Positions 1 to 7,966 of a stretch of 10,961 nt of DNA are shown in pieces. The stretch spans positions 1 through 10,961 of the forward strand of contig CAJWGQ010000092.1 of assembly GCA_913041025.1 (NCBI GenBank), in the 5' to 3' direction. How positions within the stretch are numbered: position 1 is the first letter of the stretch; each line of letters starts with the position of its first letter. Source of the DNA: an uncultured Gammaproteobacteria bacterium. Lineage in GTDB: Bacteria; Pseudomonadota; Gammaproteobacteria; Pseudomonadales; Azotimanducaceae_A. The notes under the pieces are model-generated. The model ran no database searches, had not been told where the DNA came from, and saw nothing but the letters and a program-made list of their open reading frames with translations. Both the position numbers and the translations under genes were made by a program.

Positions 1-1030
1 GAAACTAGAAAACATAAATATTTCTGATCATGAGGTACTCATAACGCCCGATTCATTGAAATCCGAGACGCCGGTTTCAACCGCTATTACCGCGCAAATA
101 AATGAATCGCGAAAAATAGTTAGGAACATCATATCAAAAACAGATAAAAGACTGCTCGTCGTCGTTGGGCCTTGCTCAATTCACGATACCGACGCGGCAA
201 TTGACTACGCACAGAGACTAAAAAACCTTTCCCTGTCATTGAACGAAAAACTCTATATCGTAATGCGCTCTTATTTCGAAAAACCGCGCAGCACAGTTGG
301 ATGGAAGGGTTTGATTAATGATCCCTATCTTGATGACAGCTTCAAGATTTCAGAAGGGCTTAAAATCGCGAGGAAGCTTCTTCTGGATATCTCGGAGATC
401 GGCCTACCGCTTGCAACAGAAGCACTTGACCCCATCACACCTCAGTACCTTCAAGACTTGATTTCGTGGTCTGCAATTGGAGCGCGAACTACTGAATCGC
501 AAACACACCGAGAAATGGCTTCAGGTCTAAGCTGCGCAATAGGGTTTAAAAATGGCACCGATGGATCGTTAGAGGTCGCGATTAACGCTATGCAGTCAGC
601 GGTCGCCCCACATCGATTCCTGGGTATCAACCCTTCCGGTCAGGTTAGCATCATTCACACGCGAGGCAATCCAGACGTTCACGTGGTTCTCAGAGGAGGT
701 GCTGACGGTCCGAATTATCAAAAAGAAGCAGTCCTGGAAAGCGAGCAACAATTGCAAAAAAAGGGACTCAATCCTTCGATTATGATCGATTGCTCCCACG
801 CCAACTCAAACAAAGATCATAAAAACCAATCCAAAGTTTTGGACAATGTCGGCGAACAAATCCGAGAAGGCAATGAGTCCATTACTGGTGTAATGATTGA
901 AAGCAATATTGGACCAGGGAATCAATCGATCAGCGATAAGCTAGAATATGGGGTTTCCATCACAGATGCGTGCGTAGATTGGGACGAAACTGAGCAGATG
1001 CTAACAAACCTAGCAGAGAAGTTACCTTAA
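1..1030 (+). CDS. aroF: Class I DAHP synthase, AroF-like (5' end outside window)
   Basis: 3-deoxy-7-phosphoheptulonate synthase condenses phosphoenolpyruvate and erythrose-4-phosphate, the first step of the cytoplasmic shikimate pathway. The reading frame is open from base 2, and the residues before the TTG at 56 (ending EVLITPDSLK) match the N-terminal arm of AroF proteins. The gene therefore starts upstream of the window and the TTG at 56 is internal. Visible motifs are GPCSIHD (metal-ligand Cys codon 173-175), KPRSTVGWKGLINDP, GARTTESQTHRE, CSHAN (His codon 797-799), MIES (Glu codon 899-901) and ITDAC (Asp codon 965-967), which supply the four expected metal ligands. The segment around LATEALDP and SWSAIGARTTESQTHREMA resembles tyrosine-sensitive AroF more than phenylalanine-sensitive AroG. 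Feedback specificity cannot be proved from sequence. The Lys that usually follows the LRGG motif is replaced (LRGGADGPNY). It ends 10 bases before the convergent nfuA stop. Confidence 0.93.
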   Translation, partial: KLENINISDHEVLITPDSLKSETPVSTAITAQINESRKIVRNIISKTDKRLLVVVGPCSIHDTDAAIDYAQRLKNLSLSLNEKLYIVMRSYFEKPRSTVGWKGLINDPYLDDSFKISEGLKIARKLLLDISEIGLPLATEALDPITPQYLQDLISWSAIGARTTESQTHREMASGLSCAIGFKNGTDGSLEVAINAMQSAVAPHRFLGINPSGQVSIIHTRGNPDVHVVLRGGADGPNYQKEAVLESEQQLQKKGLNPSIMIDCSHANSNKDHKNQSKVLDNVGEQIREGNESITGVMIESNIGPGNQSISDKLEYGVSITDACVDWDETEQMLTNLAEKLP

Positions 1031-1040
1031 GCTACCTTGA

Positions 1041-1622
1041 CTAAGTAAAGTAGGCGTTCTCATTATTAGAATGGTCAGTTAAATCCTGAACACCTGACAA
1101 TTCCGGAACTCTCTCCATGAGGGTTGCTTCAACACTGTTTTTCAATGTCACGTCGACAGCTGCACAACCCTGACAACCTCCGCCGAACTGCAAGACCGCA
1201 GACTTCTCTTCAGTAATCTCTATTAGAGAGACCATTCCACCGTGAGCCGCCAAACCCGGATTAATCTCACTTTGGAGAAAGTAATTCACCTTATCTTCAA
1301 TAGGAGAATCAGGTTTAATATTCGGGACTCTTGAATTAGGAGCTTTGATTGTTAACTGACCGCCCATCGTGTCTTCTTGATAGTCGACCTCAGCATCTTG
1401 AAGAAATGGTTCGCTTCTTGCCTCAAACCAGGCTCTGAAGCCCTCGTAATCGACAGGAATGTCACCCTCTTCTTCCTCACCAGGCCGACAGTAAGCAATA
1501 CAAGCCTCCGCAGAGGGAGTTCCTGGATCCGCGACGAACACTCGAATGCCAACATCGCCATCTTCTTGCTGGGACAACAGATCCTTTAAATACGACTGAG
1601 CTTTAACAGAAATTTCTATCAA
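1041..1622 (-). CDS. nfuA: NfuA, Fe-S cluster carrier/biogenesis protein
   Basis: NfuA receives and delivers [4Fe-4S] clusters to apo-enzymes in the cytoplasm, especially under oxidative stress or iron limitation. The 193-residue product is about the length of the E. coli protein (191). Residues 1 to about 95 form the A-type-like domain, which has lost the usual A-type cysteine set. The C-terminal Nfu domain carries the cluster-binding CxxC in [15 protein letters not shown], preceded by the conserved [10 protein letters not shown]. The end, [12 protein letters not shown], matches the family tail. The start is TTG at 1622: there is no ATG before the upstream in-frame stop, and the N terminus MIEIS aligns with the MIRIS of E. 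coli NfuA. A weak GGA lies 6 bases upstream. It diverges from metH and probably has its own promoter at 1657-1662. Confidence 0.95.
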   Translation of the reverse strand: MIEISVKAQSYLKDLLSQQEDGDVGIRVFVADPGTPSAEACIAYCRPGEEEEGDIPVDYEGFRAWFEARSEPFLQDAEVDYQEDTMGGQLTIKAPNSRVPNIKPDSPIEDKVNYFLQSEINPGLAAHGGMVSLIEITEEKSAVLQFGGGCQGCAAVDVTLKNSVEATLMERVPELSGVQDLTDHSNNENAYFT

Positions 1623-1656
1623 AATAAATCCAGAATGCTGTAATCAATTCCGACAA

Positions 1657-1662
1657 ATTATA
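1657..1662 (-). promoter_or_regulatory. Probable -10 element of the nfuA promoter
   Basis: The minus strand reads TATAAT here, a perfect -10 hexamer. It would place transcription start near 1650 and leave a leader of roughly 28 bases before the TTG start of nfuA. The -35 position (about 1680-1686) holds only a poor match such as TGCGCA, so an activator or a different sigma contact may matter. I see no recognisable IscR site. The assignment rests on motif match and position only. Confidence 0.45.
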
Positions 1663-1666
1663 TACT
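1661..1666 (+). promoter_or_regulatory. Possible -10 element of the metH promoter
   Basis: The plus strand reads TATACT, one mismatch from consensus, overlapping the minus-strand nfuA -10 by two bases. The hexamer 17 bases upstream, CTGTAA at 1638-1643, matches the -35 consensus at only three of six positions. Transcription would start near 1673, giving a leader of about 44 bases. No MetJ box or MetR palindrome (TGAA-N5-TTCA) was seen, and the leader is too short for a cobalamin riboswitch. Confidence 0.35.
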
Positions 1667-1716
1667 CTTTCAGCTTCCTTTGCGCACCATCTAAGATTAA
1701 CTGTTAAACTTCCGGA

Positions 1717-4700
1717 GTGGAGTTAGATATCATAGCCAATCGACTAAAGGATATTCTCTCCAAGCGAATCATGTTGCTTGATGGCGCCTATGGCACAGCG
1801 ATTCAGCAATATGAGTTAAGCGAGGATGATTTCCGAGGGCGCTTATTTGCCAAGCACTCAAAAGCCCTAATGGGTAATAACGACTTACTCATTTTAACCA
1901 AGCCGGATGTCGTACTAGAAATACACGAGAGCTACGTTGAATCCGGTTGCGACATCCTATCCACCAACACCTTTAGCTCTACCAAAGTCGCTCAGTCTGA
2001 CTTCGATACGCAAGATCTCTGTAAAGAGCTCAATTTTCAGGGAGCCCAACTTGCTCGGCAAGTTGCCGATCGCTTTAGTTCAGAAAAAAAACCAATTTTC
2101 GTAGCTGGGAGTCTAGGGCCAACTAACAGAACCGCTAGTTTATCCCCAGACGTTAACAGGCCCGGGTTTCGAAACGTCTCATTTGATGAACTCTACGAGA
2201 GTTACTTCGAGGCTATGTATGCGTTAGTTGATGGGGGCGTGGACATATTTTTAATCGAAACCATCTTTGACACATTAAACGCGAAAGCTGCGATTGCTGC
2301 AGCTCACAAAGTAAACCAATCTCTAACTGATCCAAAACCAGTAATTATTTCTGGGACCATCACGGACGCCAGCGGTAGAACTTTATCTGGGCAAACGGCA
2401 CAAGCTTTCGTTCATTCCGTGAGCCACGCTGATCCAATTGCTCTAGGTTTTAACTGTGCGCTGGGTGCAGAGCAACTTAGACCCTACATACAGGAAGTAT
2501 CAGCTCTAACGGAATCGGCAGTCAGCGTCTTCCCAAATGCCGGGCTTCCAAATGCCTTTGGCGAATATGATCAAAGCCCGGAAGAGATGAGTCAGATAAT
2601 TGAAGAATATGCCAAATCTGGCTGGGTTAATATCGTAGGGGGATGCTGTGGGACTACACCAGCTCATTTACAAGCTATCGCTGAGGCAATCGAAGGACAC
2701 ACGCCAAGAGAAGCACCTAATCGGACCGATGCTCTCAATCTCTCTGGTCTCGAACCTCTGAACATTAATAGCGAATCGCTTTTGGTTAATGTAGGGGAAA
2801 GAACAAACGTCACAGGATCCGCCAAATTTGCAAGATTAATTCGAGAGGAAAAATACGATGAGACTCTATCCGTTGCTCGCCAGCAGGTGGAAAACGGAGC
2901 ACAAATAATTGACGTTAACATGGATGAGGGGATGCTAGATGGTAAGGAGGCCATGAAGACCTTCCTGAACTTGATCGCATCCGAACCTGACATAAGTCGA
3001 GTCCCTATCATGGTGGATTCAAGTCAGTGGGAAATTATCGAGGAAGGGCTCAAATGTATTCAAGGAAAAGCCATAGTCAATTCAATCAGTCTCAAAGAGG
3101 GTGAAGAGTCCTTTATTGAGCATGCTAGAAAATGTCAAATGTATGGGGCTGCGGCTGTGGTCATGGCGTTCGACGAACAAGGACAAGCGGACACCTTTGA
3201 GCGAAAAATCGAAATCTGCAGCCGAAGCTACGAAATTCTGGTAGATAAAGTCCTATTTAATCCGAACGACATTATTTTTGATCCAAATATTTTTGCAATC
3301 GGTACCGGTATCGAAGAGCACCAAAATTATGCTGTTGACTTCATCCGCTCCGTTGCGTGGATTAAGGAAAACCTGCCTCACGCCAGAACTTCAGGCGGCG
3401 TCAGCAATGTATCTTTCTCGTTTCGAGGTAATAATGCTCTCCGTGAGGCCATCCATACCGTATTTCTCTATCATGCGGTGAAGGCCGGTCTAAGCATGGC
3501 AATAGTCAATGCTGGCCAACTAGGTGTTTACGATGAGATTCCTGAGGACTTGAGAGAGTTAGTCGAAGATTTAGTTTTAAATCGTCGACCAGACGCCACG
3601 GAGAGACTGCTTGACGCAGCGGAGCAATTTAATTCTCAGTCATCCAAAGATGAATCTGGCGATATCCCAGATTGGAGGAACTTATCGGTAAAGGATCGGT
3701 TATCCCACTCACTAGTCAAAGGGATAAACGACTTCATTATAGAGGACACTGAAGAGGCCAGGCTGAAATCCGACCACCCTCTAGAGGTAATCGAGGGGCC
3801 CCTCATGGACGGGATGAATGTGGTAGGCGAGCTTTTTGGCAGTGGAAAAATGTTTCTTCCACAAGTCGTAAAAAGCGCTAGGGTGATGAAGGCTGCAGTA
3901 TCGCATCTTGTTCCCTTTATCGAAAAAGACAAATCACGCTCTAACAGCAGTAAGGGCAAAATCGTAATGGCCACGGTGAAGGGCGACGTGCACGACATAG
4001 GTAAGAATATCGTCGGCGTCGTGCTGCAATGCAATAACTATGAAGTTATTGACTTGGGTGTGATGGTCCCCGCCGAACAGATCTTAGATGTGGCGAGAAA
4101 AGAAAAGGCAGACTTAATAGGGTTGTCAGGACTGATCACGCCTTCATTAAATGAAATGGTCCATGTTGCTGGTGAGATGCAACGCTTAAATTTGGAGATA
4201 CCCCTGCTTATTGGCGGCGCGACCACTAGTAAAGCCCATACCGCGACAAAAATAGAACCTGCTTACCAAAACTCCGCAAGCATTTACGTCAGCGATGCCT
4301 CAAGAGCTGTCAACGTTGCGGCTTCCTTGCTTGGCGGCCAGCAGAAATACGAAGATTACACTCGATCGATTGCGGAGGAGTACAAAACCGTCCGCAATCG
4401 GGTAGAGGCCAGGCGATCTAAACAAGCTTTCCTGGCTCTAGGAGATGCTCGAGCGAATGCCCATAAAATTAATTGGGGAGCCTATACTCCTCCAGCTCCA
4501 AAATCATTGAACATCACAGAGTATTCGCTCTCGGTCTCAGAGCTCATACCCTTCATAGACTGGTCCCCTTTCTTTATGACCTGGGAGCTTGCAGGGAAAT
4601 ACCCCAACATCCTCGAGGACGAAAAGGTGGGAGAAGCAGCAACAGATTTATTTGCAGACGCTCAGAAGATGCTTCACAAAATTGCAGACGAAAAATTGTT

Positions 4701-5391
4701 AAACCCTAAGGGTGTTTATGGGTTCTGGCGCTGCAACCGTCTGGGTTCGGACGACATTGAGATCTTCACTGATGACACACGAACAGAGCGTATTACTATC
4801 CTGCATCATTTGCGCCAGCAAACTCCAAAACCAAACGACGAAGACCCAAATTACTGTCTTGCAGATTTTATCGCGCCGCCAGGCCATGCTGATTATATAG
4901 GGGGGTTTGCCGTTACCGCTGGAAACGAAATCGAGCATCTACTGAGTGAATATGATGACGATTATTCCAAAATAATGATACAAGCCTTAGCAGACAGGCT
5001 CGCAGAGGCATCGGCAGAAGCAATACACAAACACATAAGAACAAAGGCCTGGGGCTATTCAGAGAATGAAGCGCTGGATTACGAGAGTCTCATAAAAGAA
5101 AAATATCAAGGTATAAGACCTGCTCCAGGCTATCCTGCCTGCCCAGAACACAGTGAAAAAGAAAGCCTCTTTAAAATCCTGGAAGTAACCCGTAATACAG
5201 GAATCACTCTTACCGAGAACTACGCGATGTCACCGGCCGCCTCTGTCAGCGGCTGGTGTTTTTCTCACCCGGATTCAAAATACTTTGGAGTTGGCAAGCT
5301 CAACGGAGACCAAGTAGAAGATTACGCAAATCGAAAAGGGCTAGAGCTTTCTGGAGCGGAACAGCTACTTCAGCCTAACCTCAACTTTTAA
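1717..5391 (+). CDS. metH: MetH, cobalamin-dependent methionine synthase
   Basis: MetH transfers a methyl group from 5-methyltetrahydrofolate through cobalamin to homocysteine, making methionine in the cytoplasm. All four modules are present in 1224 residues (E. coli has 1227). The homocysteine domain (about 1-330) has zinc ligands C247 in GFNCALG and C310/C311 in GGCCGTTP. The pterin domain (about 355-630) begins [17 protein letters not shown]. The cap and B12 domain (about 655-890) has DVHDIG with cobalt ligand H759, D757 and S810. The reactivation domain (about 930-1224) has [12 protein letters not shown] for AdoMet. The key residues carry the same numbers as in E. coli, which supports the GTG start at 1717; an in-frame stop lies at 1705. 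GGAG overlaps the start codon instead of sitting 5-9 bases upstream. Substitutions FWRCNR and SGWCF occur in the reactivation domain. The cell must make or import B12 for this enzyme. Confidence 0.98.
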   Translation: MELDIIANRLKDILSKRIMLLDGAYGTAIQQYELSEDDFRGRLFAKHSKALMGNNDLLILTKPDVVLEIHESYVESGCDILSTNTFSSTKVAQSDFDTQDLCKELNFQGAQLARQVADRFSSEKKPIFVAGSLGPTNRTASLSPDVNRPGFRNVSFDELYESYFEAMYALVDGGVDIFLIETIFDTLNAKAAIAAAHKVNQSLTDPKPVIISGTITDASGRTLSGQTAQAFVHSVSHADPIALGFNCALGAEQLRPYIQEVSALTESAVSVFPNAGLPNAFGEYDQSPEEMSQIIEEYAKSGWVNIVGGCCGTTPAHLQAIAEAIEGHTPREAPNRTDALNLSGLEPLNINSESLLVNVGERTNVTGSAKFARLIREEKYDETLSVARQQVENGAQIIDVNMDEGMLDGKEAMKTFLNLIASEPDISRVPIMVDSSQWEIIEEGLKCIQGKAIVNSISLKEGEESFIEHARKCQMYGAAAVVMAFDEQGQADTFERKIEICSRSYEILVDKVLFNPNDIIFDPNIFAIGTGIEEHQNYAVDFIRSVAWIKENLPHARTSGGVSNVSFSFRGNNALREAIHTVFLYHAVKAGLSMAIVNAGQLGVYDEIPEDLRELVEDLVLNRRPDATERLLDAAEQFNSQSSKDESGDIPDWRNLSVKDRLSHSLVKGINDFIIEDTEEARLKSDHPLEVIEGPLMDGMNVVGELFGSGKMFLPQVVKSARVMKAAVSHLVPFIEKDKSRSNSSKGKIVMATVKGDVHDIGKNIVGVVLQCNNYEVIDLGVMVPAEQILDVARKEKADLIGLSGLITPSLNEMVHVAGEMQRLNLEIPLLIGGATTSKAHTATKIEPAYQNSASIYVSDASRAVNVAASLLGGQQKYEDYTRSIAEEYKTVRNRVEARRSKQAFLALGDARANAHKINWGAYTPPAPKSLNITEYSLSVSELIPFIDWSPFFMTWELAGKYPNILEDEKVGEAATDLFADAQKMLHKIADEKLLNPKGVYGFWRCNRLGSDDIEIFTDDTRTERITILHHLRQQTPKPNDEDPNYCLADFIAPPGHADYIGGFAVTAGNEIEHLLSEYDDDYSKIMIQALADRLAEASAEAIHKHIRTKAWGYSENEALDYESLIKEKYQGIRPAPGYPACPEHSEKESLFKILEVTRNTGITLTENYAMSPAASVSGWCFSHPDSKYFGVGKLNGDQVEDYANRKGLELSGAEQLLQPNLNF

Positions 5392-5435
5392 ACGCTTTGA
5401 GATTGTATAACGAGCTGTTCCTTCCAGTTCAGGAT

Positions 5436-6416
5436 CTAATAGTGCAGCACTCCTCGACCAACCATCTCTCCTTTTAGTATTCGGTCAATAGCACCAGACA
5501 GACTGTCTAGGTGCAATACTTCCTCTAAACTAGAAAGATCTACTTTCCAATCAGAAGCCAAACGCTTCCATATGATCTCTTTTTCACCAATCGGTAATTG
5601 GACAGAATCAACTCCCAACAAGTTCACGTGTCTTAAAATAAAAGGCAATACGGTCGCCGAGAAACCAGGACCCCCAACAAGACCACAAGCCGCTAAACTG
5701 CCGCCATATCGGAGGCTTTTCAGCGCATTAAACAACATATCTCCCCCAACAGTATCTACTACACCAGCCCAGGTTTCTTTCAGGAGAGGTTTTTCTAATC
5801 CTTCCATAATTTGATCCCTACTTAAAACTTCTGAAGCTCCTAAGGAGACCAAAAAATCCTTTTTATCAGACTTACCTGTAACTGCATGTACCTCATGTCC
5901 CATTTGAGCCAGCAATTTCACTGCAACTGAGCCCACTCCACCAGTCGCCCCAGTAACCAAAACTGGCCCAGCATCCTTTGATAGTCCTGCCAATTCAAGT
6001 TTCTGAATACATTCTGCGGCGGTGAAACCTGCCGTGCCAATAATCATACTGGACCGCAAATCAAGGCCATCAGGCATTTTTACGACCCAATCCGAAGGAA
6101 CTCTTATCTTTGCTCCAAAACCTCCCGAGGTATTCATTCCCAGATCGAAGCCAATAACTATAACTTCATCTCCCTGGGAAAACTTTGCACTGGAACTCTC
6201 TGCAACAGTCCCGGCGGCATCGATACCCGGGGTATGGGGATAATTACGTGTAACTCCAGGACTTCCGCTAGCAGATAATCCATCCTTGTAATTCAATGAG
6301 GAATAAGCAACATCAATCACGACATCGCCCTCAGGCAACTCATCTACATCACGTTCGATAATGCTTCGCTCGAAGCCACTTTCTGTTTTCTCTACCCAAA
6401 ATGCATTGAATTTCAT
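5436..6416 (-). CDS. acuI: YhdH/AcuI-type NADPH-dependent acrylyl-CoA reductase (MDR family)
   Basis: This is a medium-chain dehydrogenase/reductase of the YhdH/YhfP/AcuI subgroup. Characterised members reduce acrylyl-CoA to propionyl-CoA with NADPH, detoxifying a reactive intermediate of 3-hydroxypropionate or DMSP catabolism. The 326-residue length fits (E. coli YhdH has 324). Residues 1-125 form the GroES-like domain with YSSLNYKDGL (38-47) and YPHTPGIDAAGTV (59-71). The Rossmann domain has GATGGVGS (156-163). The zinc-ligand pattern of classical alcohol dehydrogenases is absent, as expected for this subgroup. The C terminus GRGVLHY is typical. The ATG at 6416 lies 29 bases after the sohB stop on the same strand, so the two are probably co-transcribed. 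No DMSP lyase or 3-hydroxypropionate genes are nearby, so the physiological substrate is inferred from family only. Confidence 0.88.
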   Translation of the reverse strand: MKFNAFWVEKTESGFERSIIERDVDELPEGDVVIDVAYSSLNYKDGLSASGSPGVTRNYPHTPGIDAAGTVAESSSAKFSQGDEVIVIGFDLGMNTSGGFGAKIRVPSDWVVKMPDGLDLRSSMIIGTAGFTAAECIQKLELAGLSKDAGPVLVTGATGGVGSVAVKLLAQMGHEVHAVTGKSDKKDFLVSLGASEVLSRDQIMEGLEKPLLKETWAGVVDTVGGDMLFNALKSLRYGGSLAACGLVGGPGFSATVLPFILRHVNLLGVDSVQLPIGEKEIIWKRLASDWKVDLSSLEEVLHLDSLSGAIDRILKGEMVGRGVLHY

Positions 6417-6445
6417 ATCTCTAAACTACCTATCTATTTATTTGA

Positions 6446-7525
6446 TTACTTAATCACACCGCTCAACAAATCGTGCACCCTGTCGAGCGTTCCGTTCACC
6501 TTCCCCAGAAACTTATCTACGGGCGATTTATTTATCTCCCACTCAACCTGATAAACTGATCGCTCCGCACAAAGATCCACGATATATTCATCACTTGTCA
6601 ACAACTGGTCCACTAGGTTTAGGTCTAGCGCCCTCTTCCCATACCAGGCTTCTCCAGTGGCTACTTTTTCGATGTCCAAGTCAGGACGATTATTGGTAAC
6701 AAACTCCTGAAACAGCAGATGAACATCTTCAATCTCCTCTATGAATTTCTGACGTCCTTCCTCCGTGTTTTCCCCAAATATCGAGAGTGTTCGTTTATAT
6801 TTACCTGCTGTTAAAAGCTCTACATCCACATCATTTTTTTTCAATAGCTTATGAACATTAGGAATCTGAGCGACCACTCCAATCGAACCAAGCAGAGCAA
6901 AAGGAGCGGCAATTATTTTATCAGCGACAGAAGCCATCAAGTAACCGCCACTCGCTGCGACCTTATCGACGGCAACGGTCAAAGGTATACCTTTTGCTTT
7001 AATACGCTCAAGCTGAGAGGCCGCTAACCCATAACTATGTACCATCCCGCCAGGGCTTTCGATGCAAACGACAACCTCATCTGCTTCATTCGCTAGAGTC
7101 AATATAGCGGTTATTTCAAGACGCAAGTTGTCCAAAGAAGAAGCTTTAACGTCCCCTTCAAATAATACAACAAAGGCTCTTTTCGGAGCTCCGTCTAAAT
7201 TTTTATTTTCGTTTTCATCTTCGGCGTTCGCGTCGCGGAGTGCTTTCTTCTGTTCCTTCTTGGCTCTCTTATTCTTCTTTGATTCCTCTTTGGCTTCCTG
7301 CTTCCTAGCTTTTTTAACCAGGTCCGAGTCAATAACACTCGATTCCAGCGAATACTTTAGATCTCGAATATGGTCATTAAGCTTATGTATAGTTAATCGG
7401 CCTTCACTGCTTTTAGGTTGTCCTCTTGAACTCAGACTCGCCAGGGAAGAAATCACAATAAGAAGAGCCACAACAACAGTCGCAGCCTGAGCTAGGAACA
7501 TCAAATATTCGAACAAAAATTCCAT
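6446..7525 (-). CDS. sohB: SohB, inner-membrane S49 family peptidase
   Basis: SohB is a membrane-anchored serine peptidase related to signal peptide peptidase SppA; E. coli sohB in extra copies suppresses loss of the periplasmic protease DegP. The 359-residue product (E. coli 349) has one clear N-terminal membrane segment at about 9-30. A very charged, Lys/Glu-rich linker follows at about 68-110. The S49 core begins near 116 (RAFVVLFEGDVKA), with ESPGG at 156-160, nucleophile S192 in KVAASGGYLMAS, and general-base candidate K244 in TAGKYKR. The Ser-Lys spacing of 52 equals that of Bacillus SppA (S147/K199). The ATG at 7525 has only a poor Shine-Dalgarno match. It is the first gene of the likely sohB-acuI unit and diverges from the SCP2 gene across a 105-base gap in which I see no convincing promoter. 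Confidence 0.93.
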   Translation of the reverse strand: MEFLFEYLMFLAQAATVVVALLIVISSLASLSSRGQPKSSEGRLTIHKLNDHIRDLKYSLESSVIDSDLVKKARKQEAKEESKKNKRAKKEQKKALRDANAEDENENKNLDGAPKRAFVVLFEGDVKASSLDNLRLEITAILTLANEADEVVVCIESPGGMVHSYGLAASQLERIKAKGIPLTVAVDKVAASGGYLMASVADKIIAAPFALLGSIGVVAQIPNVHKLLKKNDVDVELLTAGKYKRTLSIFGENTEEGRQKFIEEIEDVHLLFQEFVTNNRPDLDIEKVATGEAWYGKRALDLNLVDQLLTSDEYIVDLCAERSVYQVEWEINKSPVDKFLGKVNGTLDRVHDLLSGVIK

Positions 7526-7630
7526 TTGATCTGGTTAAATCCTAAAATCGACATCAGAAGATGCATCCTCCCATTGCAGAGGTTATTATTCAATTCCAAA
7601 CAGTATTGACTACCAATTATTATTGCCCTC

Positions 7631-7966
7631 ATGGCAGATACCACATCAACAATCGATAAAATCATCGAATATTTAACAAACAACTTCGATCCTGCTGCTG
7701 CTAATGAAATAGACGCTCGTATAGAACTACGCCTCAACGAGGAATCTGTGCACTTTGTGATTCAAGATAAAGAGCTGCACATAACCAAGGCGGAAGAAAG
7801 CCCACTGAACCCTGAGATCATTTTATTTTTTGAATCTGCTACTTTAGCCTACGAAATATTTACGGGCACGACTGAAATGGTCAACGCTTTCATGAACGGT
7901 CAGTTTAAGAGCGACAGTAACTTAATCTGGGTCTTTCAAATATTGGGGGCTTTTCGAAAAAGCTAA
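7631..7966 (+). CDS. Small SCP2 sterol-carrier-domain protein
   Basis: This 111-residue protein looks like a stand-alone SCP2 domain, a fold that binds lipids or fatty acyl groups in a hydrophobic tunnel. No enzyme domain is attached. Visible features are the alternating beta pattern at about 28-52 (IDARIELRL, VHFVIQDKELHI), then the helical segment with FESATLAYEIFTGTTEMVNA and the family-typical FMNGQFKSDSNL (87-98). There is no signal peptide or membrane segment, so it should be cytoplasmic. The ATG at 7631 is the natural start, although no good Shine-Dalgarno sequence precedes it (TATTGCCCTC). Its stop codon overlaps the stop of convergent nudC. The family assignment is fairly secure; the ligand and role are unknown. 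A lipid or acyl-CoA link to the neighbouring acuI is possible but unproved. Confidence 0.8.
   Translation: MADTTSTIDKIIEYLTNNFDPAAANEIDARIELRLNEESVHFVIQDKELHITKAEESPLNPEIILFFESATLAYEIFTGTTEMVNAFMNGQFKSDSNLIWVFQILGAFRKS

Noticed and set aside
1023..1053. Repeat of TACCTT (1023 and 1033) and an imperfect CTAC/GTAG stem at the DAHP synthase-nfuA junction
   Set aside because: Too short and with a mismatch and no T tract; not enough for a terminator or a repeat element.
1623..1716. Cobalamin or SAM riboswitch upstream of metH
   Set aside because: The region is 94 bases, shared with nfuA, and shows no B12 box or multi-stem SAM aptamer pattern.
3636..4034. A 132-codon open frame opposite metH, and several shorter ones (for example 2664-3011)
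   Set aside because: They lie wholly inside conserved MetH domains, have no ribosome binding site or recognisable domain, and are best explained as shadows.
5358..5421. Perfect 9-bp inverted repeat GGAACAGCT / AGCTGTTCC across the metH stop
   Set aside because: The 46-base loop is too long for an intrinsic terminator and no T tract follows; a 9-bp repeat at this spacing is expected by chance a few times in a window this size.
7062..7490. A 142-codon open frame on the plus strand opposite sohB, rich in Ser, Phe and Leu
   Set aside because: It is the complement of the Lys/Glu-rich linker of sohB, has no family resemblance, and sohB is certain on the other strand.
7606..7611. TTGACT resembling a -35 element upstream of the SCP2 gene
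   Set aside because: A -10 at 17 bases would fall on the ATG itself, so transcription would start inside the gene.
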